A stretch of 64,000 nt of DNA from an uncultured Bacteroides sp. (GTDB lineage: Bacteria > Bacteroidota > Bacteroidia > Bacteroidales > Bacteroidaceae). Positions 6,768 through 15,701 of the stretch are shown in pieces. The stretch covers positions 4,307,258 through 4,371,257 of the forward strand of contig NZ_OY782578.1 of NCBI RefSeq assembly GCF_963677945.1, written 5' to 3'. How positions within the stretch are numbered: the stretch's first letter is position 1; each line of letters begins with the position of its first letter. Under the pieces are notes generated by a model. The model did no database searches. It had not been told where the DNA came from and saw only the letters and a list, made by a program, of their open reading frames with translations. The position numbers were made by a program, and so were the translations under genes.

Positions 6768-8985
6768 ACTTCCTTACAATATAGTCCTCTATCAATGGGA
6801 AACAACTTGCAGTGGTGTTGATACCGCCAGCTCTTGGCAGAATGCCAGTATTCACAATCAGCATGTTCTCATACTTGTTGAAATAGTCATCCACAGAATC
6901 ACAATTACTTAGGAACATGCCGTATGGATGATATGTATCTTCAGCCTTCTCTGCATGGAATACGACTGAAGCATTCTCAAAGTTTACGCCATTTGCAGTT
7001 AAATAAGCTGCGACTTGTTTATGAGCCTCGTTGAATACATCCATAGCTTCGTTAGGCATAAAGAAGTCAACATCCAGTTTTGAAAGTCCCCAATCATCCT
7101 TATCCTTCGACAATGAAATCTTACTAGTGCCCGTAGGATTCTCGATATCGATAAATATCTTCCACTGATTCTTATATACATAGATCTTGTGAAGAAACAC
7201 CATATCCCACACAAATGCAATTACGCTTGGAATATCGCGTAGAATATCCCATATAACATTCGGGCTAAACTCTCCCTTAAACATAATCTTCTTCAAATTC
7301 TGGAAGAATGGGAATTCATCGTTATAGATAGGGTTAGCAAAGAATGATATGTCACCCACTTCACCTATCAAACGTTTGGTTATCATAGATGTGCCCTGTA
7401 ATCCAAACTGGAAGTCCTCACCCCCAATTGTCGTGCTGCCTTTTACGTTAAATATCTGCTGTGACATGTGATCTGAGAACGGGATTGTATCTCCATCGCA
7501 CATGCAAGAACTCAAAGCAATACGATTGCTTTCAAATGCACCCGCAGTCATAAAATACTGGCTATAGTAGGCATGTTTCACTTTACCATCCTTCGTCAGA
7601 AGTTCAATACCAGTAACGCATTTTTTATCCTCGTTTAGCAATATGCGACTTACTCGCAGGCCATTACGAATAAAAGCACTACTCTTCTTAATCTTAAAGT
7701 AGTTAAACAAATTACGATTGAAATAGCCCAACCATACACCAGTCTTTGTAAAAAGTCCACCCTCTTTATGATTTTCTTCAAATGGGTTCTTGATACCAAA
7801 CTTTTTGAACACATGGTCGCGATATTTGTTATCCAAGTCTATGATGTCCTGCATGAACTTTGAAGGATGCACAAAATCATTGTCAGTAAACATCAACAAC
7901 TGTCCGCCCCACTTTCCCGAAGCTCCGCCATAACCAAAGAAGCGACCCTTTTTCAATCCAGTATAAAGTGCACCAAGCAGGTTTGTTCCATATCCAATTT
8001 CGTCCTCGTCTTTTAATGACTCATTTCCTACATCAAAGAGTGTGATATTGGTCTTTTGGCTGACCGATTCCAATGCATTAATAGCATAAGATCCATAAGT
8101 TCCAGCACCAAGTACAGCAACTGCATTCTCGGCAAATGACATCTGCAACTGATATTCAGTCTCAGAAGAATCATAATAGGTATGCTTAAACAAGCCCTTA
8201 ACTTGTTCCAAATAACGAGGCTTAAATACTCCGATTGCCTTTAATAAGTTTGTAGCTATCAATGTCATTTTTTTTGGCAATTTGAATACATGTCCCTTGT
8301 AATACCTTGCAGTAAACTGAGCCTTGGTACCATTCATGTTCTCAAGCAGAAGATATACTTTCTGCTTCTTATCTGCCATAATAATGCGAACGATAGCCTC
8401 GTGTATCCTCTTCTTCTCAATCAGAGGAAGTGAAGTATGTGCATCTCCCAAAAGGATGCCACCTACAACCGGCAGTTTCATCACAATACCAGCCATTGAT
8501 AGCTCTTTCTCATCACAAACAATGAAACCTGGGCGTACAAAAGTAACTTCAAACGGCAACTTCTGCGAAAGTAGATACTGATCTACCGCCACCTTCACCG
8601 ATCCGTAACCACCTTTTTTTTCTGGATCTTTTTCGATAGGAGAATTCTCATCTACATAATCTACATCAGCAGGATAAACACTAATCGAAGAAATTTGAAT
8701 TAAATGCTTTACCTGTGCTCTTATGCAGAATTCTACAAGAGATTTAATATATGCAATGTTTTCCTCTATCGACCTGTTCTTGATGATAATGAAGTTAACA
8801 ACGGTTTCGTATGTACCAAGATGAATATTCTCAGCCATTTTCAGTACATCACCTGTAACTACGTTGCCTTGGCGTTCTTCATTTCCACGCGAAAACACAT
8901 CATATTCAATACCATTAGCCTCCAGCTGCTTTTCAATGCCAGAAGCCACAAATGAGCGATGCCCACATATTAATACTTTATTCAT
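6757..8985 (-). CDS. Fusion protein: SDR dehydratase/epimerase plus GMC-type FAD oxidoreductase
   Basis: This continuous 742-residue frame carries two enzymes. Residues 1-230 are an extended SDR: VLICGHRSFVASGI, QISSISVY, then Y127xxxK131 in GGYGSVKVAV and VRPGFIV. Residues 288-742 resemble GMC or glucoside-3-dehydrogenase-like flavoproteins. The FAD motif is GAGTYGSYA (293-301), GYGGASGKWGGQ (351-362) is the conserved flavin-contact motif, and a C-terminal segment has YHPYGMF and GILPRAGGINTTASCF, where the catalytic His and Asn/Thr normally sit. The pair might oxidise and then reduce or dehydrate a sugar in consecutive steps. The frame shows no disruption. It overlaps the downstream acetyltransferase and the upstream GT4 fragment by a few bases. 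Confidence 0.8.
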   Translation of the reverse strand: MNKVLICGHRSFVASGIEKQLEANGIEYDVFSRGNEERQGNVVTGDVLKMAENIHLGTYETVVNFIIIKNRSIEENIAYIKSLVEFCIRAQVKHLIQISSISVYPADVDYVDENSPIEKDPEKKGGYGSVKVAVDQYLLSQKLPFEVTFVRPGFIVCDEKELSMAGIVMKLPVVGGILLGDAHTSLPLIEKKRIHEAIVRIIMADKKQKVYLLLENMNGTKAQFTARYYKGHVFKLPKKMTLIATNLLKAIGVFKPRYLEQVKGLFKHTYYDSSETEYQLQMSFAENAVAVLGAGTYGSYAINALESVSQKTNITLFDVGNESLKDEDEIGYGTNLLGALYTGLKKGRFFGYGGASGKWGGQLLMFTDNDFVHPSKFMQDIIDLDNKYRDHVFKKFGIKNPFEENHKEGGLFTKTGVWLGYFNRNLFNYFKIKKSSAFIRNGLRVSRILLNEDKKCVTGIELLTKDGKVKHAYYSQYFMTAGAFESNRIALSSCMCDGDTIPFSDHMSQQIFNVKGSTTIGGEDFQFGLQGTSMITKRLIGEVGDISFFANPIYNDEFPFFQNLKKIMFKGEFSPNVIWDILRDIPSVIAFVWDMVFLHKIYVYKNQWKIFIDIENPTGTSKISLSKDKDDWGLSKLDVDFFMPNEAMDVFNEAHKQVAAYLTANGVNFENASVVFHAEKAEDTYHPYGMFLSNCDSVDDYFNKYENMLIVNTGILPRAGGINTTASCFPLIEDYIVRKYGR

Positions 8986-9347
8986 TTTTTTTTATAAGCG
9001 ATTCATACACTTCTATATACAGCTTGATGATAATAGGTTCTGAATAATAACTTTTAATCTTTAGCCTATTAAAGTCAGATTGCATCTTTCTCAACTTAGC
9101 GGATTTGATTTTGTTGATGGCCTCTATTGTTCCGTCTACAATATCTCCTTTTATCACAACACCACCCTTACCATCTTCTATCTGATCGGCATTAGCTGCC
9201 CAATCGGTAACAATACAAGGTAGACCTGCTGCCATTGCTTCTGTAATTGCATTTGCAAAACCTTCTTGAGGCAAGCGAGTCAGAAAGATAAAGGCATCTG
9301 CAAGTGCTAGTTCCTCTTTAACCTCTTCAGAGTTTTTTACTCCTGTG
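8978..9347 (-). pseudogene. C-terminal fragment of a GT4 glycosyltransferase cut by IS66
   Basis: The reading is TGVKNSEEVKEELALADAFIFLT, then PQEGFANAITEAMAAGLPCIVTD. The E-x7-E-type donor-binding motif of GT4/GT-B glycosyltransferases (EGFANAITEAMAAG) is intact and followed by an ordinary C-terminus. The upstream part ends abruptly at the IS66 terminus at 9348. The GT-B N-domain, which binds the acceptor, is missing, so the fragment cannot be an active transferase. It overlaps the start of the SDR-GMC gene by 8 bp, showing that these were neighbours in an operon. Confidence 0.85.
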
Positions 9348-9445
9348 GTAAGCGTCCAATTTCCACGTCAGTTATTTGAAACCCCCTTATTCACCATACG
9401 TTTGCACGCACGAGACAAATAAAGGCTATTAAATTTTAATTTTTT

Positions 9446-10756
9446 TTAATTTTTTTTGCCCAGTATGGCAGGGGTCAGATTCTCAAAATCCGTACGTCCT
9501 TCCATAAAAGCAGTTAAATACTGCTTCAAGAATTGATAGAATGACAGCGCATCCATTTTACAAGTACCAATAAAGGTATGATAAACCGTCGAGGTTTCAG
9601 CACCTTTATGACTACCAAAAGCCATTTTGTTCTTGCGCTCAATCGTCAACGTACGAATCGAACGTTCCGCAATAGAATTATCAATGCAATACCTACCATC
9701 ATTGCGATAAGCCATAACAGGAGTCCATGCGTTCTTCAAATAATGGAGAGCCTTAGTTATCTGGTCACCTTTGTGTAAAGGGTCGTCGAGCAGACGGGTT
9801 AACTCCATCCAAATGGAACCTACTATTTCGATGGTTTCTGATCCGTTCCTTCGTTTCTTTATTTCATCGGGCGCAAGGTCATCATTACTGTAACCTCGTT
9901 CAAAATCATACAACCGGCCAATCCACTTCATAAAAGGTCTTGCCAGTTCATCCTTACCTTGCAATAAGGCTTTTTGGAATCGGGCCCTTACATGCGCCAT
10001 GCAGCAAATATGCTCTACCTCACTTAATTCGCCATCTAAATATTTATAAACGTTATAAGCATCAGATTGCAAGGCTGCTATATCAGCATCTTCAATGAAG
10101 TCAGTCAACACTTTACGGCTACGGTTGCCTTCATCGTAAAAGAAGATCACAATGCCGGCAGACTTATTAACCAGACACCAAATATAAGCCTTCTTGTACT
10201 TATCTTGCATTTTTACACGACACCAGGTTTCATCGCAGTTGATAATGGAATCTTTCTCCAAAGCATGTGCTTTCAATACAGAAAGTAGTTTCTTTAAGGC
10301 AGCGGATCCTTTTGACAACCAATTCAAGATGGTTTGACGGGAAACTTTGAACTTCAATTCAAACAAGCGGATCATATCCCGATAAACAAGAGTCTCCAGC
10401 ATATAGGCATTGAACACCAGTTCTACAAGCATATCTACAGTAGCATGGGTACCGGAAAAATTCGGTAAGTAGTATAAATTCTTCAAACCCGAAACCGTCA
10501 GCATAACACCTCCAATTTCTCTACCAATCGGAGTAACTCCTGATAGCTTAGATTCTTCTTGGATAGTTGAACGACATTCTCCAAGGAAATTACTACTGTT
10601 TGTAGGCACACTTGCAGATGATTTCCTGACACGGTGAATCTTCCTTTTGCTGTACTTCTTTCGATAACTGCTCTGTCGGCATACCAACAATCTCCACCGG
10701 AACGATGGATTTCTTGCGTTTAGAGAACCAATTATAAAAAGCTTGATAAGAAACAC
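9446..10756 (-). pseudogene. Truncated IS66 transposase (TnpC)
   Basis: The C-terminal two thirds read as an IS66 transposase. They hold the DDE residues in INCDETWCRV, LQSDAYNVY and the stretch NSIAERSIRTL, followed by KNKMAFGSHKGAE. Recognisable homology starts near residue 65 (SGVTPIGREIGGVMLTV). The first part of the frame overlaps tnpA and reads as non-coding shadow. The zinc-binding and N-terminal parts of TnpC appear deleted together with tnpB. It could still make a protein with the catalytic core, but an autonomous element is unlikely. Confidence 0.75.
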
Positions 10757-10853
10757 CCTGCTGAGTGCAAAACGATTCTATCGATATATTTTGGGGTTGA
10801 CCCTCCAACTTGTAGAGGAACCAGAGCTTTTCTAAATCTTCACTACTATACAT
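10593..10853 (-). CDS. IS66 accessory protein (TnpA-like), C-terminus altered
   Basis: This 86-residue frame starts MYSSEDLEKLWFLYKLEG and contains SFCTQQGVSYQAFYNWF, the helix-turn-helix-like segment typical of the small first ORF of Bacteroides IS66 elements. The end (KEVQQKEDSPCQEIICKCA) probably runs past the deletion junction, so the C-terminus is not native. The role of this protein in IS66 transposition is accessory and poorly defined. Confidence 0.65.
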   Translation of the reverse strand: MYSSEDLEKLWFLYKLEGQPQNISIESFCTQQGVSYQAFYNWFSKRKKSIVPVEIVGMPTEQLSKEVQQKEDSPCQEIICKCAYKQ

Positions 10854-10934
10854 AAATCTTATTTTTTTGATGATGACTATGCAAAAGTAGCTAGACTAGT
10901 GACTATTGGCAAGACGTGGAAATTGGACACTTAC

Positions 10935-11030
10935 CGTAGCACAAAATTTCTCCAGCTCCTAAATAGGTAAGAAGGAAAACATTGGAAAAAGAAGAAACGA
11001 AAAAATACCATAAAAATCTCTTAAAAATAA
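10935..11030 (-). pseudogene. N-terminal stub of a hexapeptide acetyltransferase
   Basis: Directly next to the right IS66 end, the minus strand reads FQCFPSYLFRSWRNFVLR. This closely matches the segment FKPFPTKFFRRWRNFVLR of the acetyltransferase at 6222-6767. The upstream part seems to lie in another frame (KRFLWYFFVSS), so a small frameshift is likely too. The rest of the gene is absent on the other side of the IS. Confidence 0.6.
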
Positions 11031-11063
11031 TCTTATATGATATTTGGTTTATACTTACCGTTT

Positions 11064-12206
11064 TTATCTCTCATATACAAAGTCGGGGGTTTTTGCTTCA
11101 TTATTTAGCCATTTGTATAGCCAAATCATTTTATCTGCTATTGTGGAAAATGTGAAATTGTTCTCTATCAGGCGTCTACCCCGAATGCCCATATTCAACA
11201 TTTCGTCAATAGGCATTTTATAAGCTTCATTAATGGCTTTTGCAAGTGAATTAGGGCTGTTATCAATCCACCATCCACACTTTTCGTCAGATAAAGATTT
11301 CCATGGGGTACCAAGACTAGCAATAACCGGTGTACCAGATATGAGAGCCTCAGGAATTATCATACCGAAATTTTCGAAACCACTCGGAACACAAAGAACA
11401 GACAAAGACCTAAGTTGCTTAAATTTCTCCGCCCCGCTTACAAAGCCTAAGAACTGAACACGCAAATTCAATCTTTTCGCCTCGAGTGATAAAAAAGATT
11501 TATAGTTATCATCTCCTTCGCCCATAATTCTAATAATAACGTCATCTTTTATGTCCATATTTGAAACAGCATGGAATATATTCTCAATAAGCTTTCTGGG
11601 ATGTAAACGTCCTAGGTAACCTATTACAAAGCCCGATTTTTCTTCTTTAGTACATAAGGTAGCATCGGTGGGAATAGACACGGGATTTCCAATAACCGCA
11701 ATTGGTCCTTTATATCCAAATTTCCGAACCACATCCATCTCCTGATCACATGTTGCGTGAATGCAATCAGCTAACATTATATCTTTTTTAAAGAAAAGTG
11801 ACAATGCTATCTTTTGTTTTATTGAGTAATCAGGTAGTGGATGCGTATAAAGCATACCATGGGGTGTTAAAACAAACTTTTTGCACTTTTCTCGCGCAAT
11901 CTTTGCCGTAATATGATCAGCATACATCCATAAACCATTAGTGTGATATATATCATAATTACTATGACGGAGGTATTTCTTAAAATTATTGGAATAAGCA
12001 AAAGGGTAAATGATTGCATCATCTTTCACAACTTTGATCCAAGGTTCTCCATTACCGGCTATTCGGTCACCTGCCTGTAAGTGATCAGAAGTAAGTAGGT
12101 CTACGCTAAAACCATTATCTCTTAAGGCTACCATTAAGTCATATGTCGCAGTTGTAGTACCACCTGCCTTCAACCCGAAATCTGGAATAGTTTGTAATAC
12201 TTTCAT
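11064..12206 (-). CDS. Glycosyltransferase family 4
   Basis: This 380-residue GT-B protein starts MKVLQTIPDFGLKAGGTTT, with the acceptor-domain glycine loop. The C-domain holds GFVIGYLGRLHPRKLIENI and the donor-binding motif SGFENFGMIIPEALISGTPV, matching the GT4 EX7E pattern. GT4 enzymes are retaining transferases that use NDP-sugars at the cytoplasmic face. The gene is AT-rich compared with the kinase and CMP-transferase genes nearby. It is followed by a 10-bp gap to the MptE-like gene, consistent with one operon. Confidence 0.88.
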   Translation of the reverse strand: MKVLQTIPDFGLKAGGTTTATYDLMVALRDNGFSVDLLTSDHLQAGDRIAGNGEPWIKVVKDDAIIYPFAYSNNFKKYLRHSNYDIYHTNGLWMYADHITAKIAREKCKKFVLTPHGMLYTHPLPDYSIKQKIALSLFFKKDIMLADCIHATCDQEMDVVRKFGYKGPIAVIGNPVSIPTDATLCTKEEKSGFVIGYLGRLHPRKLIENIFHAVSNMDIKDDVIIRIMGEGDDNYKSFLSLEAKRLNLRVQFLGFVSGAEKFKQLRSLSVLCVPSGFENFGMIIPEALISGTPVIASLGTPWKSLSDEKCGWWIDNSPNSLAKAINEAYKMPIDEMLNMGIRGRRLIENNFTFSTIADKMIWLYKWLNNEAKTPDFVYER

Positions 12207-12215
12207 AGTTGATAC

Positions 12216-13004
12216 TTATTTCTGTAATATTGGTAAAATGCTATTATCTCTTGGGAACATATCCAACAAACCTCCATTTGTCATATTTATCATAACGATA
12301 CCCTTCTTTCGACAATAAATCGCGAGCCTATTTAGATCATGTAAATGCCTTGAATGCATATACAAATCAATTACAAATTGTGTAGTCGACTTATTATCCA
12401 ATTCCTTATCATTACCATAAAAATGACTATCTGCTGTCTTTACCATTTCGTGGCCTATACCTGTTGCATCAAAACCTGCAAAATAGATTTTTTCGAACTT
12501 CTGTTGAATAGCAAAACTGAAGCAGCCGCCACTGACTCCCAGACTGTAAAAAGGAAGAGAGTGTTTGAACCAGAAGATCCGTTTGTCATTTCTATATTTT
12601 GAAAAAATATCGTTGCAATACCATGATATTGGAAGAATTATTGTCGTGTTTGGACTCATAGTCCATATTTCTTCAAGCCAAGATACAGGCCAAGTTCCGT
12701 TCAACATCTTTGAATCAATAAAAACATGATATTTGGGTTGCAAGTCTTTATATGATGGATGCATGAAACCTCTGTTAACAAACATGGTATTCTTGCCCTT
12801 TAAAACAGAAATGTCCTGAGTCTTTAGCGAAGGTGCATTTAGAAGTATATACAAATCATGACCTTTACCCTCTATCGGACGTTTTTTCATCTCTCTATCA
12901 ACGCGTCTGATGGTAGGATTAATGCCATTCTTTATAGCTCTGATGCTCTCAGCAAATGAGATGATGTAATCATCCTTTTTAATCATCAATTCAAAAAATC
13001 CCAT
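12216..13004 (-). CDS. MptE/DUF115-like Rossmann protein, possible ulosonic-acid transferase
   Basis: This 262-residue protein carries LYILLNAPSLKTQDISVLKG, where the NAPSL box corresponds to the GNGPSL nucleotide loop of MptE-like (DUF115) proteins and GT42 sialyltransferases. Then come KYHVFIDSKML and KIYFAGFDATGIGHE; the G-F-D box matches the second conserved motif of the same fold. DUF115 relatives include the Maf proteins that add nonulosonic acids to flagellin. With CMP-ulosonate genes beside it, a transferase role is reasonable but unproven. There is no signal peptide or strong membrane segment. Confidence 0.55.
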   Translation of the reverse strand: MGFFELMIKKDDYIISFAESIRAIKNGINPTIRRVDREMKKRPIEGKGHDLYILLNAPSLKTQDISVLKGKNTMFVNRGFMHPSYKDLQPKYHVFIDSKMLNGTWPVSWLEEIWTMSPNTTIILPISWYCNDIFSKYRNDKRIFWFKHSLPFYSLGVSGGCFSFAIQQKFEKIYFAGFDATGIGHEMVKTADSHFYGNDKELDNKSTTQFVIDLYMHSRHLHDLNRLAIYCRKKGIVMINMTNGGLLDMFPRDNSILPILQK

Positions 13005-13010
13005 AATCTC

Positions 13011-14048
13011 TTATCTTTTAACTCGACCACTTGCGTCACCACCCATGAGGCTCTCGACCTCGGAGACTGTAACCCAGTTGAAATCACCTTTTAATGTATG
13101 TTTGAGGCATGAAGCTGCTGTTGCGAACCCCAGAGCCTGCTTGTCGTTGTCGTAATGGAGAAGACCGAAGATGAGTCCGCCCATGAAGCTGTCGCCACCA
13201 CCTACGCGATCGACAATATCGGTAATGTCGTATCTGCGGCTTTCGATGAGTTCAGTTCCGTTATAGAGCACGCCACCCCATGTATTGTGGTTGGCATTGA
13301 TGGCACCACGAAGGGTGACAACCATCTTCTTGCAACGAGGGAACTTCTGCATCATCTGCTGGCAGACAGAGATGAAGCTACTCTGATCAACATTGCCTCC
13401 GGTATTGGCTGCATCGAAGTTCTGTGGCTTGATACCAAATACTTTCTCGCAATCCTCCTCGTTACCAAGGATGATGTCGCTACCTGCAACCATCTCTGGC
13501 ATCACCTCGGCTGCAGACTTGCCATAACGCCAAAGATTGCCACGATAGTTGATGTCGCACGATACGGTTACACCAAGTTCGTTGGCGGTCTTGATAGCCT
13601 TTAGGCATTCCTTGGCTGCATTCTCGCTGAGTGCAGGTGTAATGCCTGTCCAATGGAACCAAGTGGCACCCTTGAGGATCTCTTTCCAGTCGATGGAACT
13701 GTCCTGAACGGTTGCGATGGAACTGTCCTCACGATCATAATAGACCTTGGAAGGACGAGCATTGCTACCGGTCTCCAGATAGAGAATGCCCATGCGCTTG
13801 CCGCTTCGCAGGATGTGGTCAACACCCACCTTGTGTCCACGAAGATCCATGATGCAACGTTCTGCAATAGGATTATCTGGGAGACAAGTGATATAGTCGG
13901 TCTCGATGCCGTAATTAGCAAGCGATACAGCCACATTGGCTTCAGCACCCGCATAGCTGACATCGAACTTGTCGGTCTGTATGAGTTTGAGATAGTCAGG
14001 TGCACCAAGGCGCACCATGACTTCTCCGAATGTTACTACTTTTGCCAT
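13011..14048 (-). CDS. PfkB-family sugar kinase (KdgK-like)
   Basis: The frame is open to 14102, but the start at 14048 gives MAKVVTFGEVMVRLGAP, the normal N-terminus; the upstream codons overlap the CMP-transferase gene. At 345 residues the length is standard. Motifs are YAGAEANVAVSLANYG for sugar binding and VDRVGGGDSFMGGL with the catalytic Asp and anion hole near the C-terminus. The closest familiar members phosphorylate 2-keto-3-deoxygluconate. In this operon it sits with a pyruvate-aldolase-family enzyme and a CMP-transferase, so a 3-deoxy-2-ketoacid or its aldehyde precursor is a likely substrate. That is inference. Confidence 0.8.
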   Translation of the reverse strand: MAKVVTFGEVMVRLGAPDYLKLIQTDKFDVSYAGAEANVAVSLANYGIETDYITCLPDNPIAERCIMDLRGHKVGVDHILRSGKRMGILYLETGSNARPSKVYYDREDSSIATVQDSSIDWKEILKGATWFHWTGITPALSENAAKECLKAIKTANELGVTVSCDINYRGNLWRYGKSAAEVMPEMVAGSDIILGNEEDCEKVFGIKPQNFDAANTGGNVDQSSFISVCQQMMQKFPRCKKMVVTLRGAINANHNTWGGVLYNGTELIESRRYDITDIVDRVGGGDSFMGGLIFGLLHYDNDKQALGFATAASCLKHTLKGDFNWVTVSEVESLMGGDASGRVKR

Positions 14049-14049
14049 C

Positions 14050-14745
14050 TTATTTGTTTCCGTAAAGGTTCTTGTACATGATTTCTGCAATGGTGAAGTC
14101 ATCTGGCCAATCGATGTCTAACGAATGAAGTTCGTCCATGATGTGGAGAAGTGGCTTCTGACCTATGCGGTTCTTCTGCTCGGTATAAACCTCACGCTTT
14201 GCAAGGAACATGGTGTGGTTGATTGGATAAAGAGCCTCCAAGTCCTGTGTGCGAGGCCAAGGGATGTCGGTAGTGTTATTGATGAGCTTGCCTTCGCGAT
14301 TGAGGAGGAAGTTCTTCAACTCGGTTACACCTACCAATGAATCGTAGCCCTCGTCCAGCTTATCGAAGTACAGTTTGATACCGGCATCATACTGGTCGGC
14401 ACCACAGAGTGGAGTGGTAACGTGACCCCAGAGGATGTGTTCGGCATCGGTTACGGTAGGCACATAGCAAATAAGGTCCTGCAGATTGGTGGTAGAAAGG
14501 CAGAGTTCGGTAGGACGCTCAATGATGCGAAGACGGCTGTCCTTGAACTTCTCAGCAACAGCCATACAGGTCTCATCGTTTGACGAGAAGATGATCTCGT
14601 CGATGAGTTTTGTCTCGAGCAACTGCTTAACCTTATTCTCTACCAAACCGCCCTCGATACCTGCGAAAGAACGTGTATTTTTGTTGATAACGCGCTCACT
14701 ACCTTTGCGGGTAGGAAGATAGAACGCTACTTTCTCTTTAGCCAT
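14050..14745 (-). CDS. CMP-ulosonate cytidylyltransferase (NeuA/KdsB family)
   Basis: This 231-residue protein starts MAKEKVAFYLPTRKGSERV; the LPTRKGSERV loop plus NKNTRSF is the CTP-binding signature of NeuA-like cytidylyltransferases. IIFSSNDETCMAVAE and LWGHVTTPLCGADQYD supply further nucleotide and metal contacts. The family makes CMP-activated sialic acid, Kdo and related 3-deoxy-ulosonic acids from the free sugar and CTP. This copy has no phosphatase domain, unlike the one at 21103-22257, so the locus has two different CMP-transferases. The start overlaps the acyltransferase end by 19 bp, and its stop lies one base from the kinase start. Confidence 0.85.
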   Translation of the reverse strand: MAKEKVAFYLPTRKGSERVINKNTRSFAGIEGGLVENKVKQLLETKLIDEIIFSSNDETCMAVAEKFKDSRLRIIERPTELCLSTTNLQDLICYVPTVTDAEHILWGHVTTPLCGADQYDAGIKLYFDKLDEGYDSLVGVTELKNFLLNREGKLINNTTDIPWPRTQDLEALYPINHTMFLAKREVYTEQKNRIGQKPLLHIMDELHSLDIDWPDDFTIAEIMYKNLYGNK

Positions 14746-15701
14746 AAACTACTATTCATTATATTGATAATTCTATTTAATATAAAGCCTAACAATATCG
14801 CCAATGGGATATATATGTAAAAAGGACTTTGTCTAAGAGATATGTGGGTCAAGTAAATCTCAAGCGAATAAGTACCTAAGAACTGCAATGCAACAACAAT
14901 CCAATTCAAGAAGACATTTTTCTGAAGTAGTTCAAAAAAATACGATAATACAAAGCACAACCCTGGTATTACAAATACAAAAGGCAAGTGATGCAAGGCA
15001 GTAACTCGTAAGAAGCTAGCATTAAAGTTACATGACAGATAAAGCTCTATAGCGAACACTACTACAGCCAGACAAATTAACACTGAAAGTACATACTTGC
15101 TGATAATGTGATCCTTGAATTTTAATATTTTTCCAACTAAACATCCCAGAATTAATATAGGTCCTCGTGAGAAAAACAGAATAACGGTTCCTCTACCTAT
15201 ATATACCAACCCTCCTACTATTATCAACATCAGAATAATCGCAATTATTGATATTTTTTTTATTCCATATTTGTTAGACAAGATAACAAATAAAGGGAAA
15301 CACATGTAGAATAATAGTAGCGAAGGTACATACCAATCGTAAAATGGTTTTGTAATCCAGAAACCAAAGCATGATAATTGCCATATAACATCTGTCAACC
15401 CCTTCTGGTATATAAATGCGGAGATTATGATTACAAAATAATATGCCGGAATTATCCTTATAATACGTTTCTTATAATATTTAGTAATTTCTGTTTTTGT
15501 ATCTAATCTATCATAATACGAATACGTTAATCCAAGACCTGATAGAAAAAAAAAGATATCAACACCAGCATGGCCAAGAGACCATAGTGCTTTGCCAACT
15601 GTTTCACAAGCTCCTAAGCCAAAGAAGTGATATGACATCACCCATAATAGAGCAAAGCCCATTAGCGTTGTTCTATACTTACTCAGAATAATTAAATCCA
15701 T
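14727..15701 (-). CDS. Acyltransferase-3 family membrane protein
   Basis: This 324-residue protein has about ten hydrophobic segments. Its N-terminus contains the conserved GFALLWVMSYHFF, with the His that is catalytic in this family, then the GHAGVDIFFFLSGLGLTYSYY motif region and KKRIIRIIPAYYF. These match the OatA/WecH-type integral membrane acyltransferases, which O-acylate surface glycans. The end (YSLEIYLTHISL) also fits. The gene is strikingly AT-rich between two GC-richer neighbours. Its stop overlaps the CMP-transferase start, so it is an integral operon member. Confidence 0.85.
   Translation of the reverse strand: MDLIILSKYRTTLMGFALLWVMSYHFFGLGACETVGKALWSLGHAGVDIFFFLSGLGLTYSYYDRLDTKTEITKYYKKRIIRIIPAYYFVIIISAFIYQKGLTDVIWQLSCFGFWITKPFYDWYVPSLLLFYMCFPLFVILSNKYGIKKISIIAIILMLIIVGGLVYIGRGTVILFFSRGPILILGCLVGKILKFKDHIISKYVLSVLICLAVVVFAIELYLSCNFNASFLRVTALHHLPFVFVIPGLCFVLSYFFELLQKNVFLNWIVVALQFLGTYSLEIYLTHISLRQSPFYIYIPLAILLGFILNRIINIMNSSLWLKRK

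Larger units (their letters stand above)
9348..10934 (-). mobile_element. IS66-family element, internally deleted
   Basis: The ends form 22-bp inverted repeats with one mismatch: GTAAGCGTCCAATTTCCACG at the left, and at the right the complement of GTAAGTGTCCAATTTCCACG. Inside are a TnpA-like gene and a shortened TnpC-like transposase. The TnpB (Orf2) gene and the TnpC N-terminal region seem absent, and 1.6 kb is short for this family, which is usually around 2.5 kb. The 8-bp flanks (CTCCTGTG and CGTAGCAC) do not match, so there is no target duplication. The flanks also belong to different broken genes, which points to rearrangement after insertion. Confidence 0.85.
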
